Source: Podocnemis expansa | Taxonomy: Eukaryota; Chordata; Testudines; Podocnemididae | Assembly: GCA_007922195.1 (NCBI GenBank) | Contig: ML682059.1 | Location: 16,944,205 to 17,008,204, forward strand | DNA length: 64,000 nt | Direction: 5' to 3' | Shown here: piece after piece, positions 11,290 through 22,842 of the stretch | Layout of the letters: every line of letters begins with the position of its first letter | Position numbering within the stretch: position 1 is the first letter of the stretch | The notes under the pieces: generated by a model | The model's database searches: none | Told to the model about the DNA's origin: nothing | Seen by the model: only the letters and a program-made list of their open reading frames with translations | Made by a program: the position numbers and the translations under genes

Positions 11290-12280
11290 CCAGTAATGAG
11301 TGGTGTGCCCCAGAGGTCAGTCCTGGGGCCGGTTCTGTTCAACATTTTCATCAACGATCTTGATGATGGAATAGACTGCATTCTCAGTAAGTTTGCGGAT
11401 GACACCAAGCTGGGGGGAACAGCAGACACGTTGGAGGGCAAGGACAGGATTCAGGGAGATCTAGACAAATTGGAACAGTGGGCCAATAGAAATCTTATGA
11501 GGTTCAATAAGGACAAGTGTAAAATACTGCATGTGGGACGAAAAAACCCCATACATTGCTACAGGCGGGGAAACATTCAGCTAAGTAGCAGCAGTGTAGA
11601 AAAGGACCTGAAGGTCATGGTGGATGGGAAGCTGGATATGAGTCAGCAGTGTGCTCTTGCTGCCACAAAGGCCAATGGCATACTGGGCTACATCAAAAGA
11701 AGTATTACCAGCAGATCAAGGGATGTGATCATTCCCCTCTATTCTGCACTGGTGAGGCCACATCTAGAATACTGTGTTCAGTTTTGGGCTCCCCACTACA
11801 AAAAGGACAGGGGCATGCTAGGGAGAGTTCAGTGGAGGGCAACCAAAATGATTAAAGGGCTGGAGCACAAGCCCTATGAGGAAAGACTGAAAGCATTAGG
11901 CTTATTTAGTCTGCAGAAGAGAAGACTGAGGGGGGATTTGATAGCAACAGTCAACTACTTGAAGGGATGCTCCAAGGAAGATGGAGCTCAACTGTTCTTG
12001 GTAATAATAGAGGACAGAATGAGAAGCAATGGTCTCAAGTTGTGGTTAGGGAGGTCGAGGCTGGATATTAGAAAAAAACTTTTTTACTAGGAGAGTGGTG
12101 AAGCCTTGGAATGAGCTGCCAAGGGAGGTGGTGGAATCTCCATCTTTGGAGGTGTTTAAGGCCCGGCTGGACAAAACCATGACTGGGATGGTTTAGTGGG
12201 AGTGGTTCTGCCTCTGGCAGGGGGTTGGACTAGATGACCTATGAGGTCCCTTCCAACCCTAGGATTCCATGATTCTATGA
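11290..12280 (+). mobile_element. CR1 LINE, 5'-truncated
   Basis: It comprises the end of ORF2 (next entry), a short 3' UTR with 'ggttggactagatgacct' and 'aggtcccttccaaccct', and the terminal GATTCTATGA-type repeat at 12261-12280. All are hallmarks of CR1. 5' truncation is usual for this target-primed retroposon. No target duplication was identified. Confidence 0.92.
11296..12196 (+). pseudogene. CR1 ORF2 reverse transcriptase, C-terminal part, frameshifted
   Basis: It encodes the palm-to-C-terminal part of a CR1 reverse transcriptase, which copies LINE RNA into DNA at a nicked target. The visible order is a PQRSVLGPVLFN block (the family normally has G where R stands), then the catalytic FADDTKL motif at residues 33-39, then the thumb and CR1-specific C-terminal region ('[16 protein letters not shown]'). 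The first frame runs 264 codons to 12090, where a length change in an A-run shifts the frame. The sequence then continues in another frame to a stop at 12194-12196 ('TRRVVKPWNELPREVVES'). The N-terminal endonuclease and ORF1 are absent, so it is not functional. It is the least decayed retroelement frame in the window. Confidence 0.93.
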
Positions 12281-13234
12281 ATTAAACAGGTCAAATTGCC
12301 CTCCCTAGGGTTTTCAGTTTCAACTCTCAGCTCTCCATTTGACACTTTGTTTGGCCTCCTAAATATGGCTTGTCTCTTGCTTAGGGTTTACACCACTTCA
12401 CTTATAAGACCTGCAAAAGAATCAGTTGTCAAAGAGACTGTGAGGAAGACTTAGCTGCAGCTGCCTTAACTGTGAGGAAGGCCTAGCTCCCTTTGTAGCA
12501 GGGAGTTTGAACAAACAAATCTTCTCTACTTTTACAGCATCCCTCGCTAGAACCCAAAGTTGAAAGTGAGTTTCCCTATCGACACCAGAGTTGGAGCATG
12601 AAGACCTGAAAGCCAGAGTCCGGAAAACCCCAAAACCTAAGTTTGGATGAATATCCATTCTGATGCTGCTGGACCATTGTCCTATCAGACTTGAGTTTCT
12701 TTGGAAAGGGCAGGACTTGGCTAGAGGGCCAAATCATAGGAAAAGTTATGCCACCACAGGGCCAAACAAACTGTCAGCAGAGGATGCTAAATGATGATGA
12801 GGCTTTAAATATTTAAAGCTACCCAGACTTTATTTTCATGGATGCTGAGTTTCACATGTTTTATCAGAACTGCTGAGCGACCAACTAATAACCCATAGCT
12901 TCAGAGAGTGAAGGTTATTGACCCTCACAATATGACATGGGGATTCTCAGCTGCATAATGACATGAACACAAACAGTCATGTCATCTCTTTGGCATGTGA
13001 AGGGTAACAAACATTAGGCTGTTCATTCTTGTGAGCCTATTAAAATGCTGGGTGGTGGGCTTGATGTCCCTACTCCAGCCTAATGGGAGAAAACAGTGGG
13101 CCCAGATTCAGACTCAGATTCAACTGAGTACAGGAGGCAACCAATGAAAAACAAGGATGGGTGTGGGGGTCAAAAGGTCAAAACAAGGGACTCAGATTCA
13201 TTCTGGTGAGCTCAGACAGGCAGTGGTATTCAGT

Positions 13235-13330
13235 GGAGTTCAGCTAATTCAGAGATTCAAATGCTAGAGGGACCATTGTGATCATCTAGTCTGAGATCCA
13301 ACATAACACAGGCCACAGAATTTCTCCAAA
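13235..13330 (-). mobile_element. Diverged CR1 3' fragment
   Basis: An antisense CR1 3' pattern is visible: 'gatcatctagtctgag', then 'aacataacacaggccacagaat'. Confidence 0.55.
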
Positions 13331-15821
13331 ATAAGTCACAATGCTTTAGTGGAAATGATGAAAAATAATAAAAATTATACTCAGCAAACTGGGCAAAGCT
13401 TTGTCCTTGAAGGACAGTTTGCTCCTGAGGTCAAAAACCAGTATAACAATGTCCTGAAAACTGTGATTGTATTTCACCATGCTCAGTGGTTTAAAGTAAC
13501 CACCTATGCTATGCTTCTTCCTTTATATACTGAGCTCACCTTTGAATTCAGGCTAAATTATCTAAGCCAAATATTTCTGGGGCATAGAATTTCACAGATT
13601 TACTATTCACTTCATAAAGAATCATTTCCTTTTATCAGTTTAAAATTTGTTACCATTCAATTTAATTGTCCTTTGCTCTCACAGTATTGAGACTAAATTA
13701 AAGAACACCAAACAATCCAACTTCATTAAACAATTCATTATATGGTACACCTCTGTCTTATCTCCTCTTTCTAAAGTACCTTAAGGTATGTCGAACCTTT
13801 GAGTGGATTTGTAAATTTCAGTGCATGGAGGAATGCCTTGGTGCTAAAAATAGAGTGAAGCAACTTCAGCGGGCAGGGCTGGTCACCACAAATTGGTATC
13901 TAGAATCTCCAATGGGATCATAGAAGGACAACCTTTCCTGCTGCTCAAGCTATTCTCTATTTCAGCATGTTAGCTTGATTAGAACTAGCACAGGTATGTC
14001 TCCTTGAACTGGAGATTACACCTCCAGTTCTAAGTGCAGGCACACTTTAAGCCTCTTTCAGCTCTCTCCTCACATATAAGCCCTGCAAACATCATTTACC
14101 ATATAGCTGCCCTATTCAGGATGTTTTGTTTTTCAGCAATGACCTTTTAGATGGAAAGTGATCAAATTTGGGTTCACTTTGGGAGGCAGAAGTTGGAAAT
14201 GAGGTGGTTTTAGTCATTCTAAACTTTTCAAAAACTATATCTCTACCTTCTTTTAGAGGCCTAGGATTTGGGAAGCTTTCAGTCAAAGCCAGTACTGGCT
14301 AGATTGTTCCTCTCCCTTTATTCGGACACACAGAAGAGTAAAGAAAGATATATTATTCATTAAAATATTAAATAACAATAATAAGAGATATAAATAATGC
14401 CTTTTAATTACTAAAGACTATTCTGGCAAACAGACCCAGTCATGTGACCATACCCTTTATTCCTAAACAAAAATGTCTCCCATCCTCAGTTCCATCTACT
14501 CCTCCACATCTCAAGTACCCAGGTAGTGCACATGGAAAGAAAGTGAAGACCTCTAAGGAGATGCTGTTAGAAATGCATTTTCTATATTGGGAACTGGCAG
14601 TATAGGTCTTGGTGATCTAGGTAGATAAAAGTCCTTTCACAGAGGCAATGTCCCTTTATGGCACAAGATTAAATCCTAAGTACCTGTCTACCTGTAATAA
14701 AGGGTTCCCAGTTCAGGTTCTTTTTCTTGCAGAGTGGTCAGGAGATTGGTGCAGGCAAACAGGTCCTCCATGGGGAATCTCTGGAGAGGGATCCAGCTGA
14801 TGTGTCTTGGAGTGCAACAACTGGGTACTTGAGACATGGAGGGCTAGGTGGAACTAAGGAAGGGGACAAACTTGTTTAGGAATGATAGGGAGGGTGGGTC
14901 CACATGGGGACATACTGAATGCCTGTAAGGAGATGCTGCTAGAAACACACTATTGTACTGGGAACTGCACACTCACACCGCTTTGGAACTGTGCAGAGAG
15001 TCTTTAATTCTCGGAAATCACCGACTTAAATTTATGGACCCCAAATCCCAGGTCTGGAGATAGCTGTGGCAGGTACAGCAGGCTGCAGTTTGTGTCAGGA
15101 GAAATGGGCTTTCTCCTTCTGTTGCTGGCAAGTTGTCCCCCTCCTGAGGCTTTGCAGGAGGTTGAAGAAAAGACAGTGGTGGGCTGGAAAGTGCTGTGCA
15201 AGAAGGTTATAAAGTGTCCTTCTCTCCTCTCCACTCCTTCCCCACGTGGAGGGCAAGCTAGGTTGTTTGTAGCCTCCATCTTGCTTTCCAAGAATATGGG
15301 GCTCTGAACAAGCTCAGTATGGTCAGTGTGGTCATGTTCTGGTAGCAATCTGTTACTTGGCAGAAGCCTAGGGTGAGACGTGTACTTGAGTCTGTGCGGC
15401 ACTGTGTGAAGTGAAAAGGGCATAACTGATACGAGTGATCTACTGTGTAATGTAGAGTAGAATGTGGGTGGAATTTTAGGTAGTGCAAGTGTCCTTTACC
15501 AAGAGTGAATGGTTGGTGCTAGTGCTAGAACATTAGGTTCTCATAGCTGTGTTCTGTTGATGTTAGTTTTATCCTTAGAAGGTTGTTTAGTTTCTCCTTG
15601 CTTGTGGACAGCATTTTGCTATTCATGCCAGACTGTGGTACTTCAAAAATTTACAGCATCTACTATGGCACTTCATTCCTTGAAGGTGGAAGGGGATAGA
15701 AAAAGCAGCATGACTGACATGGACTATTTTAAGTGTCTGATCACAAAATGGTAATCCAGGATAGTGGTCTGGGATCTTCAGTGAAATGCTTCTTAGTTCC
15801 TGGCCCCCATCCCCTATCCCA

Positions 15822-15823
<2 letters not shown>

Positions 15824-15858
<35 letters not shown>

Positions 15859-15860
15859 TC
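15824..15860. repeat. (CTTT)n microsatellite
   Basis: About nine tandem CTTT units are visible. Confidence 0.95.
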
Positions 15861-16439
15861 AATATAAATAGACACATAGAAAAGTCTTGTGGAATGAATT
15901 CAGTTATATTTGTAAGGCAGGCTTAGAAGCTGCACCTAACAGCTTCTGAACGGAAAGGAGGGAGCAACTAATCTGCATGGGTCCTGTATTAGCATGGATA
16001 CAAAGAGCACAATTAGCTTATTAGCATAGTGGGGCAAAGCATAGTGGGTAATAGTATTTGAGGTTATTTTTCTCACAATTCTATCAATATCTGTAATTCT
16101 ACTACAGGGAAATATAAAGTACTGTCCTTGTGAAAACTGCTACTCTCTGTTTGTTTCAAATCTGTCTGGTTAGTTAAAGGGTAAAAGCCACCCTTACTTT
16201 GAAAAAGATTTGTCAGAAAGGGCTCATGCATGCTTTAACCTTAAAGACTGAAAAAAGGGGGAGCAGGGATTAGTATTGTTTTGGTTGAAGTAATGTTTAG
16301 GGCTTTTTGGTCTCTGTTTTTTCTTATATATTCTGTACTTTGTTATAAAAACAGCTGAGTTAATGAACTGCTAAGGACTAATAGAACTGGTAATTATTGA
16401 GCTAAGGAGAATTCTTTCTACCTAAGGTGAAAAAAAAAA

Positions 16440-17070
16440 AAAGCAATGGGATGAAGATGGTGGACAAGAAGAGCAGCTAAGCCAGTGGGTGGAGCTAGCA
16501 GATAGCCAGAGCAGCAAGCTGGGTGATATGAGGGACTAGAGGATAATGCTGATAACTAGTGAGAGTGGCTAGCAGAGAGCTGGATGTGTGGAGAGCGGCA
16601 CTGGTAGACAGTGGGTGGAGCTGAGGAACCGGTTCTGGAGGATGGAGTGAATGACTGCTAGATGGTGTCAGTGGACAGCTGGTATAAAAAACACTCCCTA
16701 TGTACCTTAGGGTTGGTTGGGAGTCTAGTTAGCACTGATTCTCCAGATCAGTGCTAGTTTTGCCATTAAGTTTGTATATTCTGTTATGCAGTGTGGGGTA
16801 TTGGGAACTTTATACTAAGTTTCCTAGTTTAGTGCTGATCTCTGTTATTTAGCCTTTTGCATTTTTGTTTTACTGCTTAAAAGCTCCATTTACTACACTC
16901 AGATGCGTGCTTGTGAGTGGGAAAGCCTTACCTTTTGGGGTGCCCAGGGAACATTGCAGGATTCCCAGAGATCTGGGTGGGGACTCAAGCCAGTTGTTGG
17001 TGGTGTGTCATTGGGAAACCCCTAGATATAGAACCTGGCCCTTGTTCTGCCAGCCTGCCCTGGCAGAAGT
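16440..17070 (+). mobile_element. Possible LTR-like segment
   Basis: A purine-rich region of loosely repeated 'gtgggtggagct' and 'agctgg' words is followed by TATAAAAAA at about 16683. A GC-richer tail ends near 'ggcagaagttaca'. This resembles a U3-R-U5 layout, but I found no AATAAA at the right distance and no target duplication. Low confidence. Confidence 0.25.
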
Positions 17071-17967
17071 TACATATTGTATGAGAAATTGCTATGTTTC
17101 ATGATTTAAAAGATTGTTTGCCATGCTTATTATTTCTCTCTTTCTAATCATCAGTTCCTCCTACTGAAAAGCTAGTGGAGACATAATGTATGAGAGAAAT
17201 ATCCTGAGCTCACCAGAAATTCACAAAGGTGATGAAAGTTGCATTAAATGACAAAATGGTTCCATCAAGAAAAGGGAAAGAGTCCATTCTCTTTTTCTCT
17301 CCTTCACCTCCGCTGGGCTTCTTAGCTGTTTCATCTTCAGCCTTATACTCAAACAGCTGCTTGACTAATCTGATTCTTCATACTTAGCACAATTCACAAT
17401 TTATGTCAAATCCACTAGGTACTTCGTAAGTGTCAGCATAGTCAGATCTGTTCTCTTTACTTATATAACATAGTTGAAAGTTGCTCCAATTAGTACTGTA
17501 AGATTGCAGAAAAGCAAGAAGAAAGATTTTACAAAGCTTTCTGTCAAGGCTGACTCCAGTCAGAACAAACAGGCATGCAATGTATTTGTATTACAAAATT
17601 TCCTACTGTGGGACTATGGCCTGGAAGTAGCAAAACAGCCATATAAAGCAAGGATCAAGGAATGCTTTTGTGAAGGGGAAGAGTCTATTTTAACTTACAG
17701 CAGAAAAGTGTGAATGGCAGTTTTCAGTAGAAATATCTCCTGGATCTCTGAACGTTGACAATTGATATATATGTCTGGTTGTCAGCTACAGGACAAACTT
17801 TTCCACAACCATTATTATTTTTTATTAACTGCAAGAGATCTCTACTATTTACAAAATCAGAGGATTTACACAATCTTTGCTTTTTTTCACAACTTCTGCT
17901 ATTTCTTGAAATGTATTCTTAAACCTTGACCAGATAATAGTGAAGAAGAGTATTCAAAAAGTTTCTG
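17071..17967. other. Unannotated stretch
   Basis: No repeat terminus or credible frame was recognised. Confidence 0.35.
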
Positions 17968-18277
17968 TTCCAAAGGGTGAGCCGTATGAGTCTAGTTAAG
18001 TAAAACAAACAAGGAGTCTGATAGCACTTAAAAAAAAATTAAAAAATCTATTTATCACATGATCTTTTGTGGAAGAAAAATCCCACTTCAGCAGACACTT
18101 GAAGATGGGAAACTTACAGAATGGGACCAAAATAAATGTGGGGAATTATAAGTCATAAGATCAAGTCAAAGAGTTACAGCAAATTAAAGCAGTTGTTTGG
18201 ATTCAAACAGTGGAGTGCAGTAATTGGGGGGGAGAGGAAGAAAACTTAAATGTTGTAATGGGGAAAGAACCCATAGA

Positions 18278-19735
18278 GTATGTCCACACGCAGGTTTTAA
18301 ATCAAAATAACACTGGTTATTTCAATTTGGAAAAGGTTAGGTCCACACGATGTTTCCTTAGATCGAAATGAGGAGCTCCCTCATTTTGATAGAAAGGAAG
18401 TTATATCGATACAATAAAATCTAGTTTTATATCAATATAATGGCTAAATCAAAATAGTTATATTGATCTAAAGGGTATGGACCTCTTATATTGATATAGC
18501 TGTTTTATTGATTTAACTCAATTTGACCTTCTTCCTCAGAGGGTGGGTGGTGTCCTGGGAGGAAGGCAAAGGGTTCAGAACCCTGGCCAAGAGGGTGCGG
18601 GAGGGAAGGGAAACCCGCGCTGACTTCCCCTGAGTTGGTTGGGTGTGGGAAAAGGGATCCCCACACCCAGCTTCCCCAACACAAGTCGGGCAGTGGGGGG
18701 GAAGAATCCCCCTTGCCCGGCTCCCCCAGCACTGGCCAAGTGTGGGAGGAAGAGAGCCCCATGCCCAGCTCCAGGAACACAAGCTGGGTGTGGGGGAGAT
18801 GGGCCCCCCCCCACCCAGCTCCCCCAGCAGTGGCTGGGTACAGGGAGAAGGGACCCCTGTGCCTGGCTTTGGGAGCGCTTGCCAAGTGGTGGGGGTGGGA
18901 CCCCCATACCTGGCCTTAAGTGCAAGTTTCCTCGTATTTCTGACCACCCAGCTAGTGCACACAACGCCCCTTCTCCCCACACCCGGCCAGTGCTAGGGGA
19001 GCTGGGTGCAGGTGCTCCCTTCTTCCCCCACTGGCTACTGTGTTGAAAGCCAGTGCAGGGGTCCAGTCTCCCCCGTGCCCAGTAAGCGCACCTAAAGCTG
19101 GGCACTGGTGTGTCTTCTTCCTGCACCTGGTGAGCACACTGGGAGCCTGGCCCCAGATGCAATCAGCCCGCTCCTGGCTAGGGTGCTGGGAGCCAGGAAT
19201 GGGGTGTTCTCCCCCGTGGGCCAGGTAGCCGGTGCAGGAGGCATTCCCCGTGCTTGGTTAGCATGCTGGGAGCCTAGCACAGGGATCCCATCCCTCCTGC
19301 CTGGCTAGAGCCCAGGGAGCCCATCCTCCCAGCCAGCACAGGGGGAGCCCAGCACAGCGGTCCCTTCTTCCCCCTTCCTGGCTGAGCTGCAAGGCTGCAG
19401 CCGTGCAGAGGGGATTTCTTCACCCCGCTGGGCTCAGGGAGTCCAGAGCTGGTGGGGGATCTTTTCCCCTGCTACCCGGCTCTCCCTAGTGAAAGCCACA
19501 CAGGGGATTGGGTGGCAACATGGCCTGTCTTGGGGGCCATGTTGCCGCACCTCCTATGGTGCCCATCTCCTAAATCAAACTAACAAGTCCTGTCCCTAGA
19601 CCTGCTAGTTCGATTTGGGTTTTTAGTGGGGACATGATAACTCAATTTAACTTAAATCGATGTAGTGACTGTTAAATCAATTTAGCTTAAACCAATTTAA
19701 CTTAAATTGACTTAACCTGCTTAGTGTAGACATAG
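18278..19735. mobile_element. Long MITE, AATCGATTT family, with minisatellite core
   Basis: The outer ends AGTATGTCCACACG and GTGTAGACATAG are inverted. The outer about 240 bp on each side are rich in TTAAATCGATTTAA and ATATCGATAT-type palindromes. The middle (about 18530-19520) is instead GC-rich minisatellite-like DNA. It interrupts the Penelope-like element. The exact 3-bp duplication could not be fixed. The proline-rich frames that overlap on both strands inside it are products of the minisatellite, not genes. Confidence 0.7.
18658..18912. repeat. GC-rich minisatellite, unit about 48-50 bp
   Basis: Five successive units begin with CCCAGCTCCCCCAGCA-like words spaced 48-50 bases apart, each ending in a G-rich then CCCC(A/T)TG block. 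More degenerate units continue to about 19420. Confidence 0.8.
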
Positions 19736-20390
19736 TTATAGTTATTCAGTCCTGAGTTCACTATGTCAAATCTACATATGAATTCCAATTCTGCAGTTTT
19801 GCTTTGAAAGTTTGCTTTCTTATTCTTTTGTCTGAGTATAGCTATTAACAGATCATTAAAAGAGTGGTCAGGAATATTGAAGTGTTCCCCTATTGGGTTT
19901 TTTATTATTGCCATTTATGATGTCAGATATGTGTCCATTCATTCTTTTGTGCAGAGAATGATCTGTCTGTCCAATGTACAAGGCAGAGATGCATTTCTGG
20001 CACATGATGGCATAAATCACATTGGTGAATGAGCAGGTGAATGAACCCTTGATGGAGTAGCTGGCTTGATTAGGTACTGTGATGATGTCTTTTGTGAAGA
20101 TATGTGGGCAAAGTTGGTGGCATGGTTTGTTGCAGGGATATGTGCTTGCTTTAATGGTTCTCTTGTTAGGTCTGTGGTTGCTGGTGAATATCTGTTTAAG
20201 GCCAGGGGACTGTCTGTATGTGAGAAGAGGTCTGCCTCTGAAGGCCTGAGAGACTGAGGGATCATCTTGTAAAATTGGCTGTAGGTCCGTGATGATATGC
20301 CATGGGGTTAGACTTGGGGGTTGTAGGTGATGACCAGTGGGGTTCTATCATCCCGCCTGTTATTTGAAAGTTATTTTATAGCGTAAGCAT
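19736..20390 (-). pseudogene. Penelope-like ORF, linker and GIY-YIG endonuclease remnant
   Basis: On the minus strand a TPLVITYNP block (about 20320-20345), typical of the end of Penelope reverse transcriptases, is followed by a cysteine-rich linker (C-x3-C-x3-C, about 20105-20135). The endonuclease core comes next: VIYAIMC at 20000-20020 and LYIGQT at 19961-19983 stand for the GIY and YIG strands, followed by HKRMNGHISD and GEHFNIPDHS. GIY-YIG nucleases of Penelope elements nick the target DNA for priming. The frame is broken near 20290-20300 and again at a homopolymer near 19895. The coding part continues to about 19740 and is then cut by the MITE. DIRS or other retroelements lack this domain, so a Penelope-like origin is the best fit. 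Confidence 0.75.
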
Positions 20391-20400
20391 GTTCTGAATT

Positions 20401-21159
20401 AGCTCTACCCTGCTGAGCTAACAGTGAGGGACAATAGACTTGAAGACCAGACTGTATTTGGATGAGCACACCCACACTGCCTGGGTGCGCAATATGATGA
20501 GACTGCTCTGCCCAAATGATCATTTTGTCTGGTGTTGAGTTACAGATTACTTTAGAGTTGAGTGTTGGGATAAAGAAACATTGTTCTCCTTATCACATGA
20601 GTAAATGGCAGCAGAGCTGTTCTGAGCCTGTCCTGATTGAGGGATCCCATTCATCTGAACTGAACTAGTGTCTTGCTCATGGTTTTATGTTTATGATTTT
20701 TTTTTCTTTGATGTTTTCCCAAGTTAATGCCAGGTTACTTTTCCATTTTTATTAAAACTTTCTTGTCTGTGGACTATGTTTGTACTTGGAGGAGGGGAAG
20801 TATTGCCACGAGAGGTGCCCAAGAGGTGATGTGTAATTGTCCAAAAGTGACTGGGTGGGGACTTGAGCTGTTTTGTTGTTGTTATTGTTGTTGTACTGTG
20901 TAAAGAAAGCTGTAGATATTGAACCCAGTCCTTGTTGCTCCCAGCTCCAACTGGCAAAAATGTTATAATAGTAAGGCTGTGCAGGAGATGACTTTAAAGT
21001 TTACTGGCAGCTCATTGGCAACTAGACATTTAATAACTTCTTTATATTTACATAGACTTTGAACCTTTATCTTGTACATTATTCATGTTAAAAAAAAAAG
21101 ACTGAATAAGTTCTCAGTCAAAGGTTGAAGGAACAACCTTGTTTTGGCAGTAGTGTGGA
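20401..21159. other. Unannotated stretch
   Basis: No clear repeat or gene was recognised. It may contain further 5' parts of the Penelope-like element beyond recognition. A short GTT-rich stretch lies at 20871-20893. Confidence 0.3.
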
Positions 21160-21880
21160 GCAGGGGTGTCACTGTACTTTGGCCCACAGGGCACAGATCC
21201 ACCACCCCCTGTCCATGCCCGGGCTGGAACTGGATCCAGCCACTTGCTGCTGGCTGGCAATGGCAGGATACAGATAGGGGCTGGGGCCACCTGCTGTGCC
21301 TGGCTGTCAGCCCAGTGGCAGGGGCTGGATCCAGCTCCAGGCCGCTTGCCGGCAGCAGCAGGAGCCAGCTCCGAGCCTTCTGCTGCTTGCTGGCAGTGGC
21401 AGGAGCCAGTCACAGCTCCGAGCCACCTGCCACTTGCCGCCAGTGTCAGGAGGCTCAAAGCCAGCCCCTGCCACTGCCAGCAAGCTGCAGGTGACTCAGA
21501 GTGGCTCTTGCTGCTGCCGGCAAGCAGCCTGGAGCTGAATACAGCCCCTGCCACTGCCAGCAACCAGAATGAGACTCAGAGCTGGCTCCTGCCACTGCCA
21601 GCAAGTGGCCTGGAGCCAGATTCGGCCCCTGCCACTGCTGGTAAGCAGCTCAGAGCTGGCTTCTGCCACTGCTGGAAAGCTGCCTGGAGCCAGATCTGGC
21701 CCCTGCTGCTGCTGGCAAGCAGCAGTGTCTGGGGCTGGATCTGGCCTTGGAGTGGGAGCAGGCTCTGGAAGCCAGATCAGGCCCCGGGGTGGAGCAGAGG
21801 GCAGAGCCCAGGTCCGGACACTGACCCTTTCTTGGAGCCAGCAGCACTCCTGGCATGGAGGCACACTGCCACAGAAAGTA
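21160..21880. repeat. GC-rich minisatellite block in a possible hAT-like element
   Basis: Units beginning GCCACTGCCAGCAAG and continuing TGGAGCCAGATC recur with alternating spacings of about 34 and 40 bases, clearest at 21460-21730. The block starts just after CAGGGGTGTCAC (21163), a hAT-style terminus, but no matching right end was found. Overlapping alanine-, serine- or proline-rich frames on both strands are artefacts of the repeat. Confidence 0.65.
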
Positions 21881-22629
21881 TGGGGAGGCATTGTGCCTCA
21901 AAGAGATATGATGCCTCCTGAGTTACTAGGTAGCACAGCCATTGCATTGCCCTTTAAGCAGATAAAAGCTGATCTCCCTGCCCAGCTCTCATGGCTACTA
22001 CAGAGAGGTGGCAGTGTTGTGATTGATTTTTTTCCCCACTTTGCCTTTGTTCTTGTGCTCCACTGACAAGAAATTCTGTGGTATGTTTCTGTACAGGGCT
22101 ACAATTGAACAGAAGGTGTAGGTAACCAGGGCATAGGTGGTCTGGCCTAACAGTTACAGGTGTGCTGAGATCTGCCCACCAAGGATGGAAGTCACCAGGT
22201 CAGATCTGGAAGAATCACAAGCCTGGATTCTGTAAGCAAGAGGCATGATCGAGGACTGGAAATCAGCAGTAGTACCCGTTTAGAATCAAAATCCGGTCAA
22301 AAGTCAGGCCTGAATCAGAGACTAGGAGATGAGGAAAAGTCTATGTGGTTACCTGGGCAACCCTTGGGATTAGGTATCCAACAGGGTACTGTCACTTTGA
22401 GCATCTTGGATGGTACTTCCTGCACTGCCTAATCTCCACAGTGCTCTCTGGTGCTATCTTTCTGTTGACTCAGTGTGAGATGCAGCTGCCCTGCTTTCCA
22501 GGAGCCTGGGTTCAAAGCCCTCAGTCCTTGTAGAAGCTCATTCTATCCATATAAAATTCAAAAACATCTAGCCCTGAGAATTTCTACATTAATGATCACC
22601 TCACCTTGATTAGTTGTACCCTAACCCCA
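21881..22629. other. Unannotated stretch
   Basis: No domain-bearing frame and no recognised terminus. Confidence 0.35.
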
Positions 22630-22637
22630 TCCCTAAA

Positions 22638-22834
22638 CAAGGCCAATACAAGGTTTTTTTCACATCCTAGGCAAACTATGATTTTGGTTGCCCCCTCCCC
22701 CATTATAAGAGATAACATGTTAATATATATTTTTTAACTATAGAAAAAATTTCACTTCCATCTAATTTGGCAGCCCTTAAAGCCTGGCATCCTAGACAAC
22801 CACATAGTTCACCTATATGTTTGGGCCCACCCTG
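22638..22834. mobile_element. hAT-like MITE, 197 bp
   Basis: The ends CAAGGCCAATACAA and ...TTGGGCCCACCCTG are imperfect inverted repeats. The flanking octamers TCCCTAAA (22630-22637) and CACCTAAA (22835-22842) agree at 6 of 8 positions. The size and lack of coding content indicate a non-autonomous copy. Confidence 0.65.
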
Positions 22835-22842
22835 CACCTAAA

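Larger units (their letters stand above)
12281..16439. other. Long stretch without genes
   Basis: No host exon was recognised. It holds an antisense CR1 3' trace at about 13235-13330 ('gatcatctagtctgag', 'aacacaggccacagaat'), a segment at about 13040-13180 resembling 42225-42350 (shared 'gatgggtgtg(g/a)gggtc'), and a (CTTT)n microsatellite at 15824-15860. Several 70-140 codon frames at 15000-15500 lack any domain and overlap on both strands, so I treat them as chance. Confidence 0.4.
17968..20400 (-). mobile_element. Penelope-like element, 3' portion, split by a MITE
   Basis: Read on the minus strand: the end of the reverse-transcriptase region and a GIY-YIG endonuclease remnant (20390 to 19736), then the inserted MITE (19735-18278). 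After that come a 3' non-coding stretch (18277 to about 18110) and the 'gtgggattttt...gtgctatcagactcc...actagactcatacggctc' tail to 17968. This copy links the short foldback repeats of the window to a Penelope-like parent. The 5' side is truncated near 20400 or further upstream. It is inactive. Confidence 0.72.

Noticed and set aside
15004..15488. A 139-codon minus-strand frame
   Set aside because: No domain, no splice or promoter context, and other frames overlap it on both strands; probably chance.
18505..19308. Several 60-195-codon proline-, serine- and glycine-rich frames on both strands
   Set aside because: They overlap each other in many frames within a GC-rich minisatellite, have no domain, and sit inside a MITE.
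21114..22066. Frames of up to 251 codons
   Set aside because: They arise from a GC-rich tandem repeat that stays open on both strands; the residue pattern follows the repeat unit.
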